Positions 45,500-57,347 of a stretch of 64,000 nt of DNA are shown piece after piece. The notes under the pieces are model-generated. The model made no database searches. It saw nothing but the letters and a program-made list of their open reading frames with translations, and had not been told where the DNA came from. Both the position numbers and the translations under genes were made by a program. This DNA is from Climacium dendroides (taxonomy: Eukaryota; Streptophyta; Bryopsida; Hypnales; Climaciaceae). The stretch is from NCBI GenBank assembly GCA_950106755.1, contig OX467085.1, forward strand, positions 2,728,001 to 2,792,000, read 5' to 3'. Position 1 is the stretch's first letter. Every line of letters starts with the position of its first letter.

Positions 45500-46580
45500 G
45501 TCATATTTTAGGGTTTTAAGGGCAAGTCTGCTTCTGAACTTCTCCAGGATTTCTCACACAAATTCCAAAACACATACAGACCCTAAGCAAACCTAAACTC
45601 AGATAGACCTGGAAGTGAATTGGTTAAGGATATACCTATGATTAAAATCAAGGAAAGGCAGGAATGGAATCTGGACTGAAAACAAGAAAAAATCAAATTT
45701 CGAAGCTAGCTGAATGCTGAAACTGCAATTCACCTCCTCATTAATTGATTCCTGAATAAAATAACAAACATAGTCTTTGAGACGTTAATGCTCTGCCAAT
45801 GAATATAATCCATCCTTCAAAATGGCAGCTTACACAACAAGTTTGAAAAGCAATGAAATACAGAAATGAAACATGAAACTTGGAACAACAAACGTCCAGT
45901 GCCTTTAGCTTTGACACTATAGCCAAAAACAGTGCAACATCACACGCTCCACTCCTCTCCGCTCCAGGACAACTCAAAAAACAGGATGCTAGCTTCATTT
46001 CTTTCAGGAAAAAACATGCACTGCACGTAGCCGAGTCCCTCAAAGCAAAAGACATCGACCTCTACAAAGCTCGCACACTGAATTCATTCACGCTGCAATC
46101 CAATCTCTTTCATCTTATACACGGGTTCAATCTGCGACTGTTTGGCACGTTCTATGGCAACTCAGTCTAGAATCTCACACATTCCATCAGGAGATGGCAA
46201 GAGCGTCGGGGATTCAGTGCACAGGCAAAGCACTAGCATCAATGAAAATGCCTGCATGGCCTGGGGGGCAACCGAAAAATTGCCTCAGCAACGTAGCGAC
46301 AGATGCATTACGAAACCTTGGCGTACAATGAAATTCCCTTGTCAGTCATGGACTACGAATTGCACGAGCTCTGCGAGAGAAGTTGCGCATGTTGACCTAA
46401 TCATCAGAAAAGAAAACCCGAAATGCTCACCTGCCACGATTAGAAGACCTTGCAGATTTGAACCCGGACGTCTTCTTCAGCAGCTTCAACCCCGACTGTG
46501 AGCTCCTTCAAAACACAGCTCCTCCACCGTAACTGATTGAAGCAATCAGGCCGGGAAATTGCTTCAAAACATAGGTCCTC
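45500..46580. other. E2 spacer, no confident gene
   Basis: Open frames of 96-119 codons occur (45,880-46,170; 46,142-46,501), but they lack recognisable domains or homologues in E1. I leave them uncalled. It may contain leader exons of the minus-strand gene. Confidence 0.35.
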
Positions 46581-46581
46581 G

Positions 46582-47130
46582 TGTGTGTCCGACAGTACAG
46601 AAGAAAAGCAGCCACCTCCGTGAAGAGCAAGCCTCGGAACTGAATGACAACTCTAAACCCCCAGAACGTGCTCCACCCTGAATCACAACCCACACTCTCA
46701 CAAACAAAAAGCGCCACTAAAGAACTCGTGTGTCCGACAATACAGAAGAAAAGCAAGCCACCTCCGTGAAGAACAAGCCTTGGAACTGAATGACAACCCT
46801 AAACCCTCAGAACATGCTCCGCCCTGAATCACAACCCAAACTCTCACAAACAAAAAGCGCCACTAAAGAACTCGTGTGTCCGACAATACAGAAGAAAAGC
46901 AAGCCACCTCCGTGAAGAGAAGCCTCGGAACTGAATGACAACCCTAAACCCTCAGAATGTGCTCCACCCTGAATCGCAACCCAAACTCTCACAAACAAAA
47001 AGTGCCACTAAAGAACTCGTGTGTGTCCGACAGTACAAAGAAAAAACAAGCCACCTCCAACAGCACAGAAGAAAAGCAAGCCACCTCTGACAGCACAGAA
47101 GAAAATTACGGTAGTAGAGAAGAAAAGCAA
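46582..47130. repeat. Tandem repeat, about 148-bp unit
   Basis: Copies begin with TGTCCGACAATACAGAAG near 46,582, 46,730, 46,877 and 47,026. They contain 'aagccacctccgtgaaga', 'ctgaatgacaaccctaaacc' and 'tctcacaaacaaaaag'. From 47,040 the array shrinks to ~30-bp units around GAAAAGCAAGCCACCTC. Confidence 0.8.
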
Positions 47131-47284
47131 GCCACCTTTGGGCGACCAGCCAGCAGCCGACCCTCTTCGGACGAAAGAGACGACGACTGGGATGGAAACC
47201 CGACGACCGACGGTTGAACTCCGTCCATCGTCACTCCGTCGTTCATTGAATTGTGACCCCTGATCAAATTGATATCCGCCCCTG

Positions 47285-47410
47285 ATCTGTTTGATACCCT
47301 GGGCCTATACTCAGATCCGAGTTTGAGAGGGGGTCTCACAAATGATACCTGCACAACGTATACCCAGGGCCTATACTCGAAACCGAGATTGAAAGGGTGT
47401 CTCACAAGGA
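47285..47410 (+). repeat. Two-copy short direct repeat
   Basis: 'gggcctatactc' ... 'ccgag' ... 'ggtgtctcacaa' appears at about 47,302-47,345 and 47,369-47,410. Confidence 0.6.
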
Positions 47411-47559
47411 TCTCTAAATGGAAGATAAGTGGACATGGTGTGCGCATAGATGGATATCAATATCAATTAGAATCAACGGAGATACAAAGGCTAAGGCCTA
47501 TTTTGAGTAACTTGGAATTTTTTTGAAATTGAACAAAATGCCAACATTTCCATAAGTTG

Positions 47560-47810
47560 TTTCAATTTTTGTTAAATTTTAACCATACTAATTCAAACTT
47601 CACATATTAGAGATCTTATAAGAAAAGAAAAGACAACAATATCACTTATACAGTGAAAGATTATAATGTTTGACCATGAAGGTGTTCAAACTGCAAAAAA
47701 ATTTCAACCCTCTTTTCAGAAGTCAAATCTAAAAAATTGGTGACCAAAAAGATTTGAGGTTACAAAGCCTAACATATATAACCCCAATGAACATATGGCT
47801 TCTTAAAATC
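47560..47810 (+). repeat. Dispersed repeat copy inside E2
   Basis: Diverged copy of the block at 2,950-3,220, in the same orientation; the shared phrases are listed there. Confidence 0.6.
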
Positions 47811-47989
47811 TACTCTATAGTTGTTTGAAATGTACTCTATAGATGTTTGATGCTAAAACTAGACTTTACAAAGTTTTTTTGGAAATATTAAACTACTTAA
47901 AATAGCAACTTCGTTAAGTTTTGCTTGACTTCAAAGTCCTGCAAACACCACATTCTAGTGCCTAGAGCATTTACACACATTACTAACAT

Positions 47990-49560
47990 AAATTGGTAAC
48001 CTGCATGTTTTATTAAAACAAAACTCTTAGAATTGACTTCACTTTTTGGTAGGTACAATGTCATGGAATTCAATCAAGGCCAATTTAAATGGGCCCAACA
48101 AATTTGTCCACAAGTTTCAAATTTTTTTTGGATGTGGATTTGGTCAATGCATGTGTGGAAAAAATTAAATTAGTGACCCACATGTTTTTTTAAAACTAAA
48201 CTCTTAAAATTGACTGTACTTTGTAGTACCAATGTCATGAAATTCAATCAAGGCCAATTTAAATGGGCCCAACAAATTTGTCCACAAGTTCTAATTTTTT
48301 TTCGGTTGTGGGTTTGGTCAATGCATGTGTGGAAAAAATTAAATTAGTGACCCACATGTTTTTTTAAAACTAAACTCTTAAAATTGACTGTACTTTGTAG
48401 TACCAATGTCATGAAATTCAATCAAGGCCAATTTAAATGGGCCCAACAAATTTGTCCACAAGTTCTAATTTTTTTTTGGTTGTGGGTTTGGTCAATGCAT
48501 GTGTGGAAAAAATTAAATTAGTGACCCACCTGTTTTTTTAAAACTAAACTCTTAAAATTGACTGTACTTTGTAGTACCAATGTCATGAAATTCAATCAAG
48601 GCCAATTTAAATGGGCCCAACAAATTTGTCCACAAGTTCTAATTTTTTTTTGGTTGTGGGTTTGGTCAATGCATGTGTGGAAAAAATTAAATTAGTGACC
48701 CACCTGTTTTTTTAAAACTAAACTCTTAAAATTGACTGTACTTTGTAGTACCAATGTCATGAAATTCAATCAAGGCCAATTTAAATGGGCCCAACAAATT
48801 TGTCCACAAGTTCTAATTTTTTTTTGGTTGTGGGTTTGGTCAATGCATGTGTGGAAAAAATTAAATTAGTGACCCACCTGTTTTTTTAAAACTAAACTCT
48901 TAAAATTGACTGTACTTTGTAGTACCAATGTCATGAAATTCAATCAAGGCCAATTTAAATGGGCCCAACAAATTTGTCCACAAGTTCTAATTTTTTTTTG
49001 GTTGTGGGTTTGGTCAATGCATGTGTGGAAAAAATTAAATTAGTGACCCACCTGTTTTTTTAAAACTAAACTCTTAAAATTGACTGTACTTTGTAGTACC
49101 AATGTCATGAAATTCAATCAAGGCCAATTTAAATGGGCCCAACAAATTTGTCCACAAGTTCTAATTTTTTTTTGGTTGTGGGTTTGGTCAATGCATGTGT
49201 GGAAAAAATTAAATTAGTGACCCACCTGGTTTTTTAAAACTAAACTCTTAAAATTGACTGTATTTTGTAGTACCAATGTCATGAAATTCAATCAAGGCCA
49301 ATTTAAATGGGCCCAACAAATTTGTCCACAAGTTTCAAATTTCTTTTGGTTGTGGATTTGGTCAATGCATGTGTGGAAAAAATTAAATTAGTGACCCACC
49401 TGTTTTTTTAAACGTAAACTCTTAAAATTGACTGTACTTTATAGTACCAATGTCATGAAATTCAATCAAGGCCAATTTAAATAATCCCAACAAATTTGTT
49501 CACAAGTTTCAAATTTTTTTTGGATGTGGATTTGGTCAATGCATTTGGAAAAACATTACA
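47990..49560 (+). repeat. Satellite array, 174-bp unit, nine copies
   Basis: The phrase TGTCATGAAATTCAATCAAG recurs at exact 174-bp steps (near 48,063, 48,237, 48,411, 48,585, 48,759, 48,933, 49,107, 49,281 and 49,455). The middle copies are nearly identical; the outer two on each side are more diverged. It lies inside E2 between the multidomain gene and the DUF7869 gene. It is non-coding. The unit length is in the range of plant centromeric satellites, but length alone proves nothing. Confidence 0.95.
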
Positions 49561-50025
49561 TACTACTAACCATGATCATTAAGTAGATTTACTTTGACCT
49601 CAACAATATTTAGTAAACATTTGTTTGGTACAATGCCACTATATTCATAGTACACTATGAATATCATCACTAGTACCTTGAATTACAATGCTTGATTGTG
49701 AAGTGTGTTAAGATATTTATTGTGAAGCGTTATTCGCTTAATGGGAGTTTGTAGTGACCTTAAATTGTAATTATGGGTACCAACATCATAATGACTGAGG
49801 CTAGTAAATTGAATTCATGATGAAGCGTTATTTATTTTAAGCGATTTGTGGTGAAACTACATCATAATTATGACACTCAAAATCACAATTATTAATAAGG
49901 CTACTACTAAGTACATTCATTATACTCTGGTTGAAACAATTTCAATCTATTATAATGAATGTCACATGAAACTAGAAATTGTTAAATATGATGATGTATA
50001 GTTCAAGTGATTTAGAACTTGTGGA
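49561..50025. other. Spacer between the two satellite arrays
   Basis: AT-rich, with phrases such as 'gaagcgttatt' repeated at about 49,725 and 49,823. No gene is seen. Confidence 0.4.
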
Positions 50026-50585
50026 CAAATTTTTTGAGCCCATCTAAATTGGCCTTGATTGAATTTCATGATGTTGGTACTACAAAGTACAGTCAATTTT
50101 AAGAGTTCACGTTTAAAAAAACATGTGGGTCACTAATTTAATTTTTTTCACACATGCATTGACCAAATCCACAACCAAAAAAAAATTAGAACTTGTGGAC
50201 AAATTTGTTGGGCCCATTTAAATTGGCCTTGATTGAATTTCATGACATTGGTACTAGAAAGTACAGTCAATTTTAAGAGTTTACGTTTAAAAAAACATGT
50301 GGGTCACTAATTTAATTTTTTTCACACATGCATTGACCAAATCCACAACCAAAAAAAAATTAGAACTTGTGAACAAATTTGTTGGGCCCATTTAAATTGG
50401 CCTTGATTGAATTTCATGAAATTGGTACTAGAAAGTACAGTCAATTTTAAGAGTTTACGTTTAAAAAAACATGTGGGTCACTAATTTAATTTTTTCCACA
50501 CATGCATTGACCAAACCCACAACCAAAAAAAATTTGAAACTTGTGGACAAATTTGTTGGGCCCATTTAAATTGGCCTTGATTGAG
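50026..50585 (-). repeat. Inverted satellite array, 174-bp unit, about three copies
   Basis: Reverse-complement copies of the same unit: CATGA...TTGGTACTA motifs at 50,063, 50,237 and 50,411 (174-bp steps), and a partial copy to 50,585. With the direct array 0.5 kb away it forms a large inverted repeat. Confidence 0.95.
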
Positions 50586-52500
50586 AAATATGTGCGTCAC
50601 TTATTAATTTTTTTAAACCTGGACTGTCCGAGAAAGTTGAAAAAAAATGGCAATGGAAGTGCAAATGGAAAAAGAAATTAACATAGAAGTTGGAAACGCC
50701 CTCTTTGATGATAACCCATGGGCACCTCTTTAAAAAAATAATGTAACTGAATTTTTCCACGTGGACCAAGTTCATACAAAAATGGCCGGGGTTGTACTTT
50801 GTTTGAGAAAGTGAGAAAAAACATGCAAGGGAAGTACAAATGAGGAAGGTCAAATAGGTAGAAATTAGAATCATGCTCTTCAATGATAATCCAATAATCT
50901 ATAATTGGGCACCTAACAAAGAAAATAATTTAATTTAACTTTTCTATGAGCCCTTCAGGTCATGCAAATATGGTTGAGCTTTGAATTTTGAAGTTCTTGT
51001 ATGCATTACTCTTTTCACTTGACAGTTTTTCTACTGTTTTGAATTAGCACTTAATGAACCTTAGAATGAAAGTAAAACCGTGACGGCTATTTTGATTTTT
51101 GTTCATTTTCAAACAAAGAAATTCTTTTTTCTAAGAAATGGCCATAGATTGTACATTTCGAATCTATTTAGAACTTGTATTTTGTTATTCGTTTTGAACT
51201 CCATATTTTCCGCTTTGGTTTGCATGGGTAAAAATTAGAACCTCTTCAAAGGCAAGGTTAAAAGAATTTAGGAATGGTAAATGTAATTTCCTTTCAAATT
51301 TTTTTGATGACTTGCTGGAGACAATTTATTTGAATTTAGGGCGTGGATTCCAAGCCCTAAACCCTAAACCTTGAGACCGTGAACCCTTGAAATTGAAGGC
51401 AAAATGTTCCCATCCTAAACCCTCAAATCTGCTGCAAGAAAAGGGACATTCTTTAAACATTCCAACATTATTAGGAATTTTTTAAAATCATACTTTTCAT
51501 TCACTTTAGAAGAAGAACAATATTCCCGCCGACTAAAGGTGGGGAAGTTTGCAGTAAAGGCACTTTCTAGCCAAAATTAACATTATTCTAGTGTGTGCTA
51601 TATATATGGCAAGCTGCGTTAGGTGCCACATGGTTAGTATAAGTAACGGAACCTTCATTTCCTAATAATGAACTTAGGTGCATTGTAAGGTCAATAATTG
51701 GGATCAAAATTTTAAAGTCAAAGTAGAAAAGGGTTTGGATAGTAGCTTCTGTTGTCCGCATTTGAAGACTGCCAAAGGGGATATGCCACTACGGACTTTA
51801 AAAGTCAACACAAACTTAATGAAAAGTGTAGTGACCCCATTATTTTCGTGGGGCCAACCACTAAATTCAGGATTGCATGTGGATATCGAAAGGTTTACGT
51901 GGCAAGGCCGTCGTGATTCTGGGGACACTTGATATTAGAATGTACGCCATTCAAAAATGAGAACTGACTTCGCGCTCTTTCCTTCCCGCCGAGGAGTTGA
52001 GTGGACGTCGGCAGTTTAGTTGCATTCCAGTCATTCCACCTTTCTCTTCAACTGCATCAACTTTGAGCTTTGTTGTTGTTCTCTGCGCTTTCAACTTGTT
52101 CTATTATGTCTTTAGAAGAGTTTGATTAGTGTTGTTCCGCAATTGTATTGGTACAATGCCGGTTGTTGCCCGTTGTATTGCTCAAGCAGGAGATCCATCG
52201 CATAGGAATTACAGTAAGCCACTCCGACCCCTTTGAAAACATGAGAATTCTCCATTTACCAGCTTCTAGGATCTGTCATTCCAGCCTCTAGGTTTGCATA
52301 AGATCTTTCATTCCATGATTGGTAGTTGTTTTGCGTAGGTGCTCAATGATCTCCAACACAGTTCACGTTGTGATTAGTCAGTCCGACTATTATCCATGAA
52401 ATGTTCAAGTTCTCAAGTCACTCGACGAGCACAGTCTGGAGAATGCGCAGAACTCTATATAAACTCCTTCGCGAAAGACGGACTTATTATAAATAGAAAT
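50586..52500. other. E2 spacer upstream of DUF7869 gene
   Basis: I see no confident gene. A weak telomere-like stretch (CCCTAAACCCTAAACC) lies at 51,352-51,425. The 51,950-52,100 part is less AT-rich and could be a transcribed leader. An intron acceptor lies just before the start codon at 53,371, so an upstream leader exon is likely somewhere here. Confidence 0.35.
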
Positions 52501-52529
52501 TCCTTGACTACAATGAAAATGAAATGCAC

Positions 52530-53245
52530 TTCAGCGCGACTCGCGCTGAAGTGCTTCTACCAGAGTTTCCATTATCTTTGTGCAGATGGATCACCTAGAC
52601 TCGCGTTTTATTGATATTCATCCCTGGTCGGGCTGAAGTGTATTCACAAAAGTAAAGGAATATGTAGTGTCGATACTTCAGCGCGACTCGCGCTGATGTG
52701 CACTGAAGTAAGCTGGTCTAGATCTGTATTCTATAAAATCGTGATGGAATATACTCTGGAGACACTCCAGATCTATCAGAGCTGAATTGCAATTCAGCGC
52801 GAGTCGCGCTGAAGTGTAGATATGCGCAGTTAAATGTATTTTGACGATATTACACCACGACTAATGCCTAATTACAATTCAGAGCGACTCGCGCTGAAGT
52901 GTCAGACTTATTGGATCTGAATTGCAATTCAGCGCGACTCGCGCTGAAGTGTACATACGCGTAGTGAAATGTATTTTGACAATATTCCGTGCGAGTAATT
53001 CCGAATTGCAATTCAGCTCGCAGAGAATGAAATTCATTTTGATGCTATTTTAGCTCAATTGGCGCTGAACTCTCATCATGCAGAGAGTGGAATTAGTGAC
53101 GACGTATGTCTACATCGTGGGTGCTAAATTACAATTCAGAGTTGGTCGCGCTAAAGTGCAATCACCTATTGCATGAAATTGGTTGCGACGATATGTTAGT
53201 GTCCTGGGAGCTGAAATACAATTCAGCGCCAGTCGCGCTGAATTG
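52530..53245. repeat. Dense palindrome cluster upstream of E2 DUF7869 gene (type 2)
   Basis: Good copies at about 52,530, 52,677, 52,792, 52,878, 52,925 and 53,220 with half-sites TTCAGCGCG and CGCGCTGAA. Degenerate ones lie at about 52,621, 53,010, 53,050 and 53,130. Several sit in short repeats (GAATTGCAATTCAG ... TGAAGTGTACATA). Position and density match the type-1 cluster at 25,850-26,832 in E1. Confidence 0.85.
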
Positions 53246-53370
53246 CCATTCGGATATTACTGCCGCTCAGAAATACCAACACCATTTACTCCGTCAATCA
53301 GGTCGATTGGAGTATGATGCCAGACATTGACTTCAATACTGCTTTTCATTTGGTTTTCTAGATACGTGAC

Positions 53371-56211
53371 ATGACTTCATCTACGACTTTTGACGACTTC
53401 ATGGAATCCTCGGATGATGAATTTCCAGTTTTGGAAGGGATGAATGTAGACATTCCTGAATGCGAAGGACTTCCGCGTCATCTTTGGAATACAAGATGTG
53501 TCACTCTTTACAATGAGGAGGGTCTACTTGTTGGCGAAGGGACTTGCCATAGTGTCAACTCAGACCTCGTACTTGGAGCTAATGGTCCTCTTGGAGATAC
53601 CCATGTAGCAGTTCACATCACCAAGACATTCTCAGAAGCGGATATCCCTTAGGAGCAGATTTACTATTTGGTTGCTTGGCCGATTAAACGAGTCCACTGT
53701 GCGGGAGCAAGTCTTCACGACCATGAGGCGCGAGACAGATTCAATCAGCTACAAGCCCACCTCTTGAATCCACAACCTCTAGCATCTGTACGGCCATATT
53801 CAAGTATCCTTAGGAATCCACCTCGTGTGACCTCCCGCAGATCTAAGGAACTCCTCACTCCAGAGTGCATCAACTTGGTGTCTAGCAAAGTCTGTTGTTC
53901 CCAGAATTGCGTTCAACCGTTTCCAAGGGAGAAGATTCGGGCCTTCCGCGAGAGAATGTACTCCAATACATCATTCAAGTTCAGGTCACACATGAAGACT
54001 GATGTACATAGGTCAGTGCATCTTGATGCACGTGGGAGGAAGACAGTGACCGTTGAAGGCATCAACGTGTGCATGCGAGCATGGATGCATATTTCTGGGG
54101 TCCCGGAGGCTACATTCTATCGGTACCTCAAATATTGGAAGGACGAACGAGAGGCAAGAGACCATGGAAATGTAGGATTGGAGAAGCCGAGAAAGCACAC
54201 TCAACAAGCAACTGCCACGCTAAAGTGCATCCTTGAAAAGGAGGCAGATCACATGCCACATCGTACTCGGACTTTGAAGTCAGGGGACAAGGTCGTATCC
54301 ATGTGTCTTCCCTCTACTTTTCAGTGGAAGGGTAAGATGAAAGAAATTAATGATGTCAATGTAGCCTTCGGATTACCCGAAGTTTCCACTTCAAACCTGA
54401 GCAAGATCAGGTCCTCGAAGTTTTCAGAGTATGAGGTGAAAAAACCTGGTGATAATTTTGCTCGGTGTTCAGTGTGTGACAAACTACAAGAGCTACGAAG
54501 GAGTTGTATTGCTGGATCTCAAAGTGCTTTGATATGGTCAAGGAGGCTTGACAAATATTTGGCTATTGCTCGGGCACATAGGGAGCTGTACTACGCAAAT
54601 CGTTACCGCTCGCATGAGTTTCCACATGAATGTTTGACGATCATGCATGACAAGATGGACCATGCCAAGACCGCTTCTCCGGTTTTTTCCCACAAAACTA
54701 AAGAACTTGATAGGCTCATGAAGTTGCCCGTCTCGGTCACTGGCATGATTGCGCATGGTCATGTTGATGTTCGATATGCGCACTATGGCTTGGATATGTT
54801 TCCCCACGACTCAAACTACACTATTGGCTCCATGGCGAAGTTGCTCCGAGATTTGGAATTGCCACCAAAATCGTCTTCTCGGCAATTGTTTACAGGGTCT
54901 GGATCCACAAATTTATCCAGGGCAATACTAAAGGGTGCCGAAGTTTGCGAAGCATCACTACCTCCGCTACCGGAAACGTTATGTCCAGGGATGCCGTTGC
55001 CTCCTATTTTGAATGTGCAGATGGATAATGCCACCGGAGATAACAAGAATAGATTTGTTTTCTGTTATTGGTCTCTACTTGTTGCAAACAAGATCTTTCG
55101 TGAAGTGTACGTGAACTTCATGATTGTGGGTCATACTCATGACGACATTGATGCGCTCTTTGGAAGATGGAGTATGCTTTTGAAGAAGGAAAACTTCCTT
55201 ACAATTCCTGCACTTATGAAGTCGTTTATGGATGTGGAATCCATTCCAACAATCCCTCACCTCATCGAAGAGGTGCCAGATTTCAAGGGTTTCATAGCAG
55301 GCAAAGTTTTGGACGGCAATGACATCATGGTTGGACACACAAAGCTACAACAAGTGAAGTTCTACCTTGACTCGACTGGGTGTCCAGTCATGAAGTACAA
55401 AATGTTGTGCACTGATGTGGAGTGGTTGCCGAAGGGGACTGGTCATGGAATGAAATTGTGGAAGGAGGACTCTGAAGGGCAAAGTTTGTGGCCACGTGGA
55501 GTACCAGAAGCAGTTCTGCCGAGTCCAATGAAAGGTGCAGAGGACATCTTGAAGGGCATATCCGGATTCGTGAGGTATTGGGAGCATTTGTGCAATCAAG
55601 ATCACACTGGAGAGTACCGAAGACGCTATGAGCACGTAGTGCACTACTGGCAAGGTGTCAAGGTAGCATTGCTAGAACCACTACCTTCATCTTCTATTTT
55701 GAAGGATGGTTTTTGGCCTACGAGCCGTGTTCAAGCAACTCAAGTAGATGAATTAGACGAAGACGGCGAGGATCGTGAAGAGTTTGGGGAAGATGACGCG
55801 TACGTAGGCCCTTTGAGAGGTCGCCCACAACCATCCTTTAGGGTGGGTCGAGATCTCTTTGAAGGATATTTTGTTGCAATTCGACCCGCAGATGGTGACA
55901 GTCATCCGGTTTGGATTGCAAGGGCGTTATCTGATCCAAATTGTAATCCGGAGAAACCTAATTGTATATGCATTCAGTACTTCCGTCCAACATCGAGAGA
56001 TGAAGATGTTCAAGACTTTTACACTGGATGGGACAGTGAAAGAGGTCTACGTTGGAAAGTGGATGAAACTGAACCGCCACTTTGGGAGCATACAAATGCT
56101 GTTATGACAACGTGGAAGTCTAGCATTCGAAAAGATACTCGTCAATGCATGATCAAGATTCCTGCTGCTCAAATTGACGTTATCAACCAAAGTCTCGCAT
56201 CCTACACTTGA
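53371..56211 (+). CDS. E2 DUF7869-like candidate transposase
   Basis: ATG at 53,371 follows a TTTCTAG acceptor; the frame runs 946 codons to TGA at 56,209 with one TAG at 53,650. Visible in order: acidic N-terminus; KVCCSQNC near residue 172; helix-turn-helix-like MRAWMHISGVPEATFYRYL near 233; ARCSVCDKLQ near 363; MHDKMDHAKTASPVF near 424; LNVQMDNATGDNKNRFVF near 546; VGHTHDDIDALFGRW near 583; a C-terminal SH3/BAH-like part (GYFVAIRPADGD...VWIARAL...CIQYFRP) near 830-870. The three acidic clusters fit an RNase H-type D-D-D catalytic triad, as in DDE transposases. I recall the middle part as the DUF7869 family; a transposase role is inference. Expression is probably driven from the palindrome cluster upstream. 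Confidence 0.75.
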
Positions 56212-56469
56212 TATCTGTAGCTATGTAATATGTATGCATATGATTAGATGGTATAGTTTTGAGTGGATTGATTTTATTTTATTGCTCGGCATTGCATTAT
56301 TGATTTCAACTGTATATTTTGTGTTTATAGAACATTGGAATTTAAGTATAGTCTCAATATACTTTTTTTTATATTCTTCAGCACTCTTTTCTTTATTTTT
56401 TACTTCATTATCTTATTTGTTTATCATTGAGTATGTTTTATTTCAAATTACATTGTTATTGGGAAAAAA

Positions 56470-56700
56470 AGTAGTAGATATATCTACTATTTATTTGGTT
56501 AACAGATGAAGCACTTGTCACATTCTGGGTAGGGGGGCAGTTGGTTGTTACAACTCTCCTGCCTGCAAAGCTCATTTAGCAGCACCAAGTCATGTTGTTC
56601 TCTCATGCACTCATACAAGTCCAATGGGAATCGAACCCGGACCGCTTCAATGAGATGAACAACCCCTCACAACCAACCGCGGAGTTCATGACTTGGTGTT
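56470..56700 (-). ncRNA. tRNA-like segment near E2 end (SINE-like)
   Basis: On the minus strand, an A-box-like TGGTTGTGAGGGG is followed 38 bp on by a perfect B box GGGTTCGATTCCC (56,626-56,638). The segment is bracketed by CACCAAGTCATG and its exact complement (about 56,583-56,594 and 56,686-56,697), which could clamp it as a stem. The E1 counterpart is at 22,330-22,566. A SINE inserted before E1 and E2 diverged is the simplest explanation. Confidence 0.5.
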
Positions 56701-56879
56701 TAGAAGATGACGTAATCTTTATTTATATTAATTATAACATTTACTCTAAACCGAATTACATGTGTTTGAACAGACTATCACTCAAAAGACTCTCATTTTA
56801 ATGGAAATTGCGCATTACAACTAACAAATTCAATGTTTGCCCACCTAAATTGCCTAAAATTATAATTCATTTGTTAGGG

Positions 56880-56940
56880 TCTAAATGGACAATATTATTA
56901 TGAGAGACCCCAAACCTCTCAAAATATTGAATATTGTGTT
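56880..56940 (-). repeat. E2 right terminal inverted repeat
   Basis: Read inward from 56,940: AACACAATATTCAATATTTT, then GAGAGGTTTGGGG. The E1 left end at 22,085 begins identically (AACACAATATTCAATATTTT GAGAGGTTTAGGG). This terminus adjoins the DUF7869 side in both elements. Confidence 0.85.
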
Positions 56941-56944
56941 CATT

Positions 56945-57347
56945 GTGTGTCATGCCAGTGGATTGCTTCGAGAAGCCAAAGCCGGAGGACTGGCCAGCAC
57001 TTGAAAGGAAGAACTTCTACATCATCAATGGGCAGCACAGTGTGACTGCTAGCAAAATGATGGTAGACCAAAACCATGACGAAGAGATTGTCAAGAACTT
57101 TCGTCAATGGGATTGCTACGTGGTCTAGTCTACAGATGCCCAGAAACTACGCGACATATCGGCGTACTACAATAGGGTCAATCACTTCGTGGCGTAGAAG
57201 CCCTCGTGGTCAACAAACATTCTAGGAGCCAGAAAAGTGTGGGAACTCATGGGGAGGCCATGCAATCCGAGGGAAGCGGCCCCAATAGCGACAATGTCCA
57301 ACGTCAAGCGAAACGCTGAGAGTACAACAAATAAGAAGAAATTCATG
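56945..57347 (+). pseudogene. E1 multidomain gene, exon 1, 3' part with ParB-like box
   Basis: Continues the exon broken at 35,175. It encodes CVMPVDCFEKPKPEDW and YIINGQHSVTASKMM, the ParB/Srx-type box with an intact Gln codon (CAG), then FRQWDCYVV and ISAYYNRVNHF. It ends at a GTAAGAG donor. TAG stops at 57,126 (TGG in E0) and 57,195 (CAG in E0). Confidence 0.65.

Larger units (their letters stand above)
35176..56940 (-). mobile_element. Element E2, giant DNA transposon-like element inside E1
   Basis: AACATAATATTCA at 35,176 and TGAATATTGTGTT at 56,940 form an imperfect terminal inverted repeat. CATT flanks both sides (35,172-35,175 and 56,941-56,944). Removing 21,765 bp plus one CATT restores the E1 exon exactly as in uninterrupted E0 (near 19,980). 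E2 carries, inverted relative to E1, the same gene order: DUF7869-like gene outward, multidomain gene on the other strand, palindromes of type 2 between and within them. Its proteins align throughout with those of E1 but are strongly diverged. Confidence 0.85.

Noticed and set aside
45880..46501. Two open frames of about 100 codons in the E2 spacer
   Set aside because: No domain, no counterpart in E1, adjacent to tandem repeats; likely chance.
36665..56211. Whole-genome use of TAG and TAA as Gln, as in some ulvophyte algae
   Set aside because: Several TAGs replace Trp of the sister copy and others Glu, Lys or Ser; in-frame TGA also occurs. A fixed Gln code does not explain these, though it cannot be excluded from this window.
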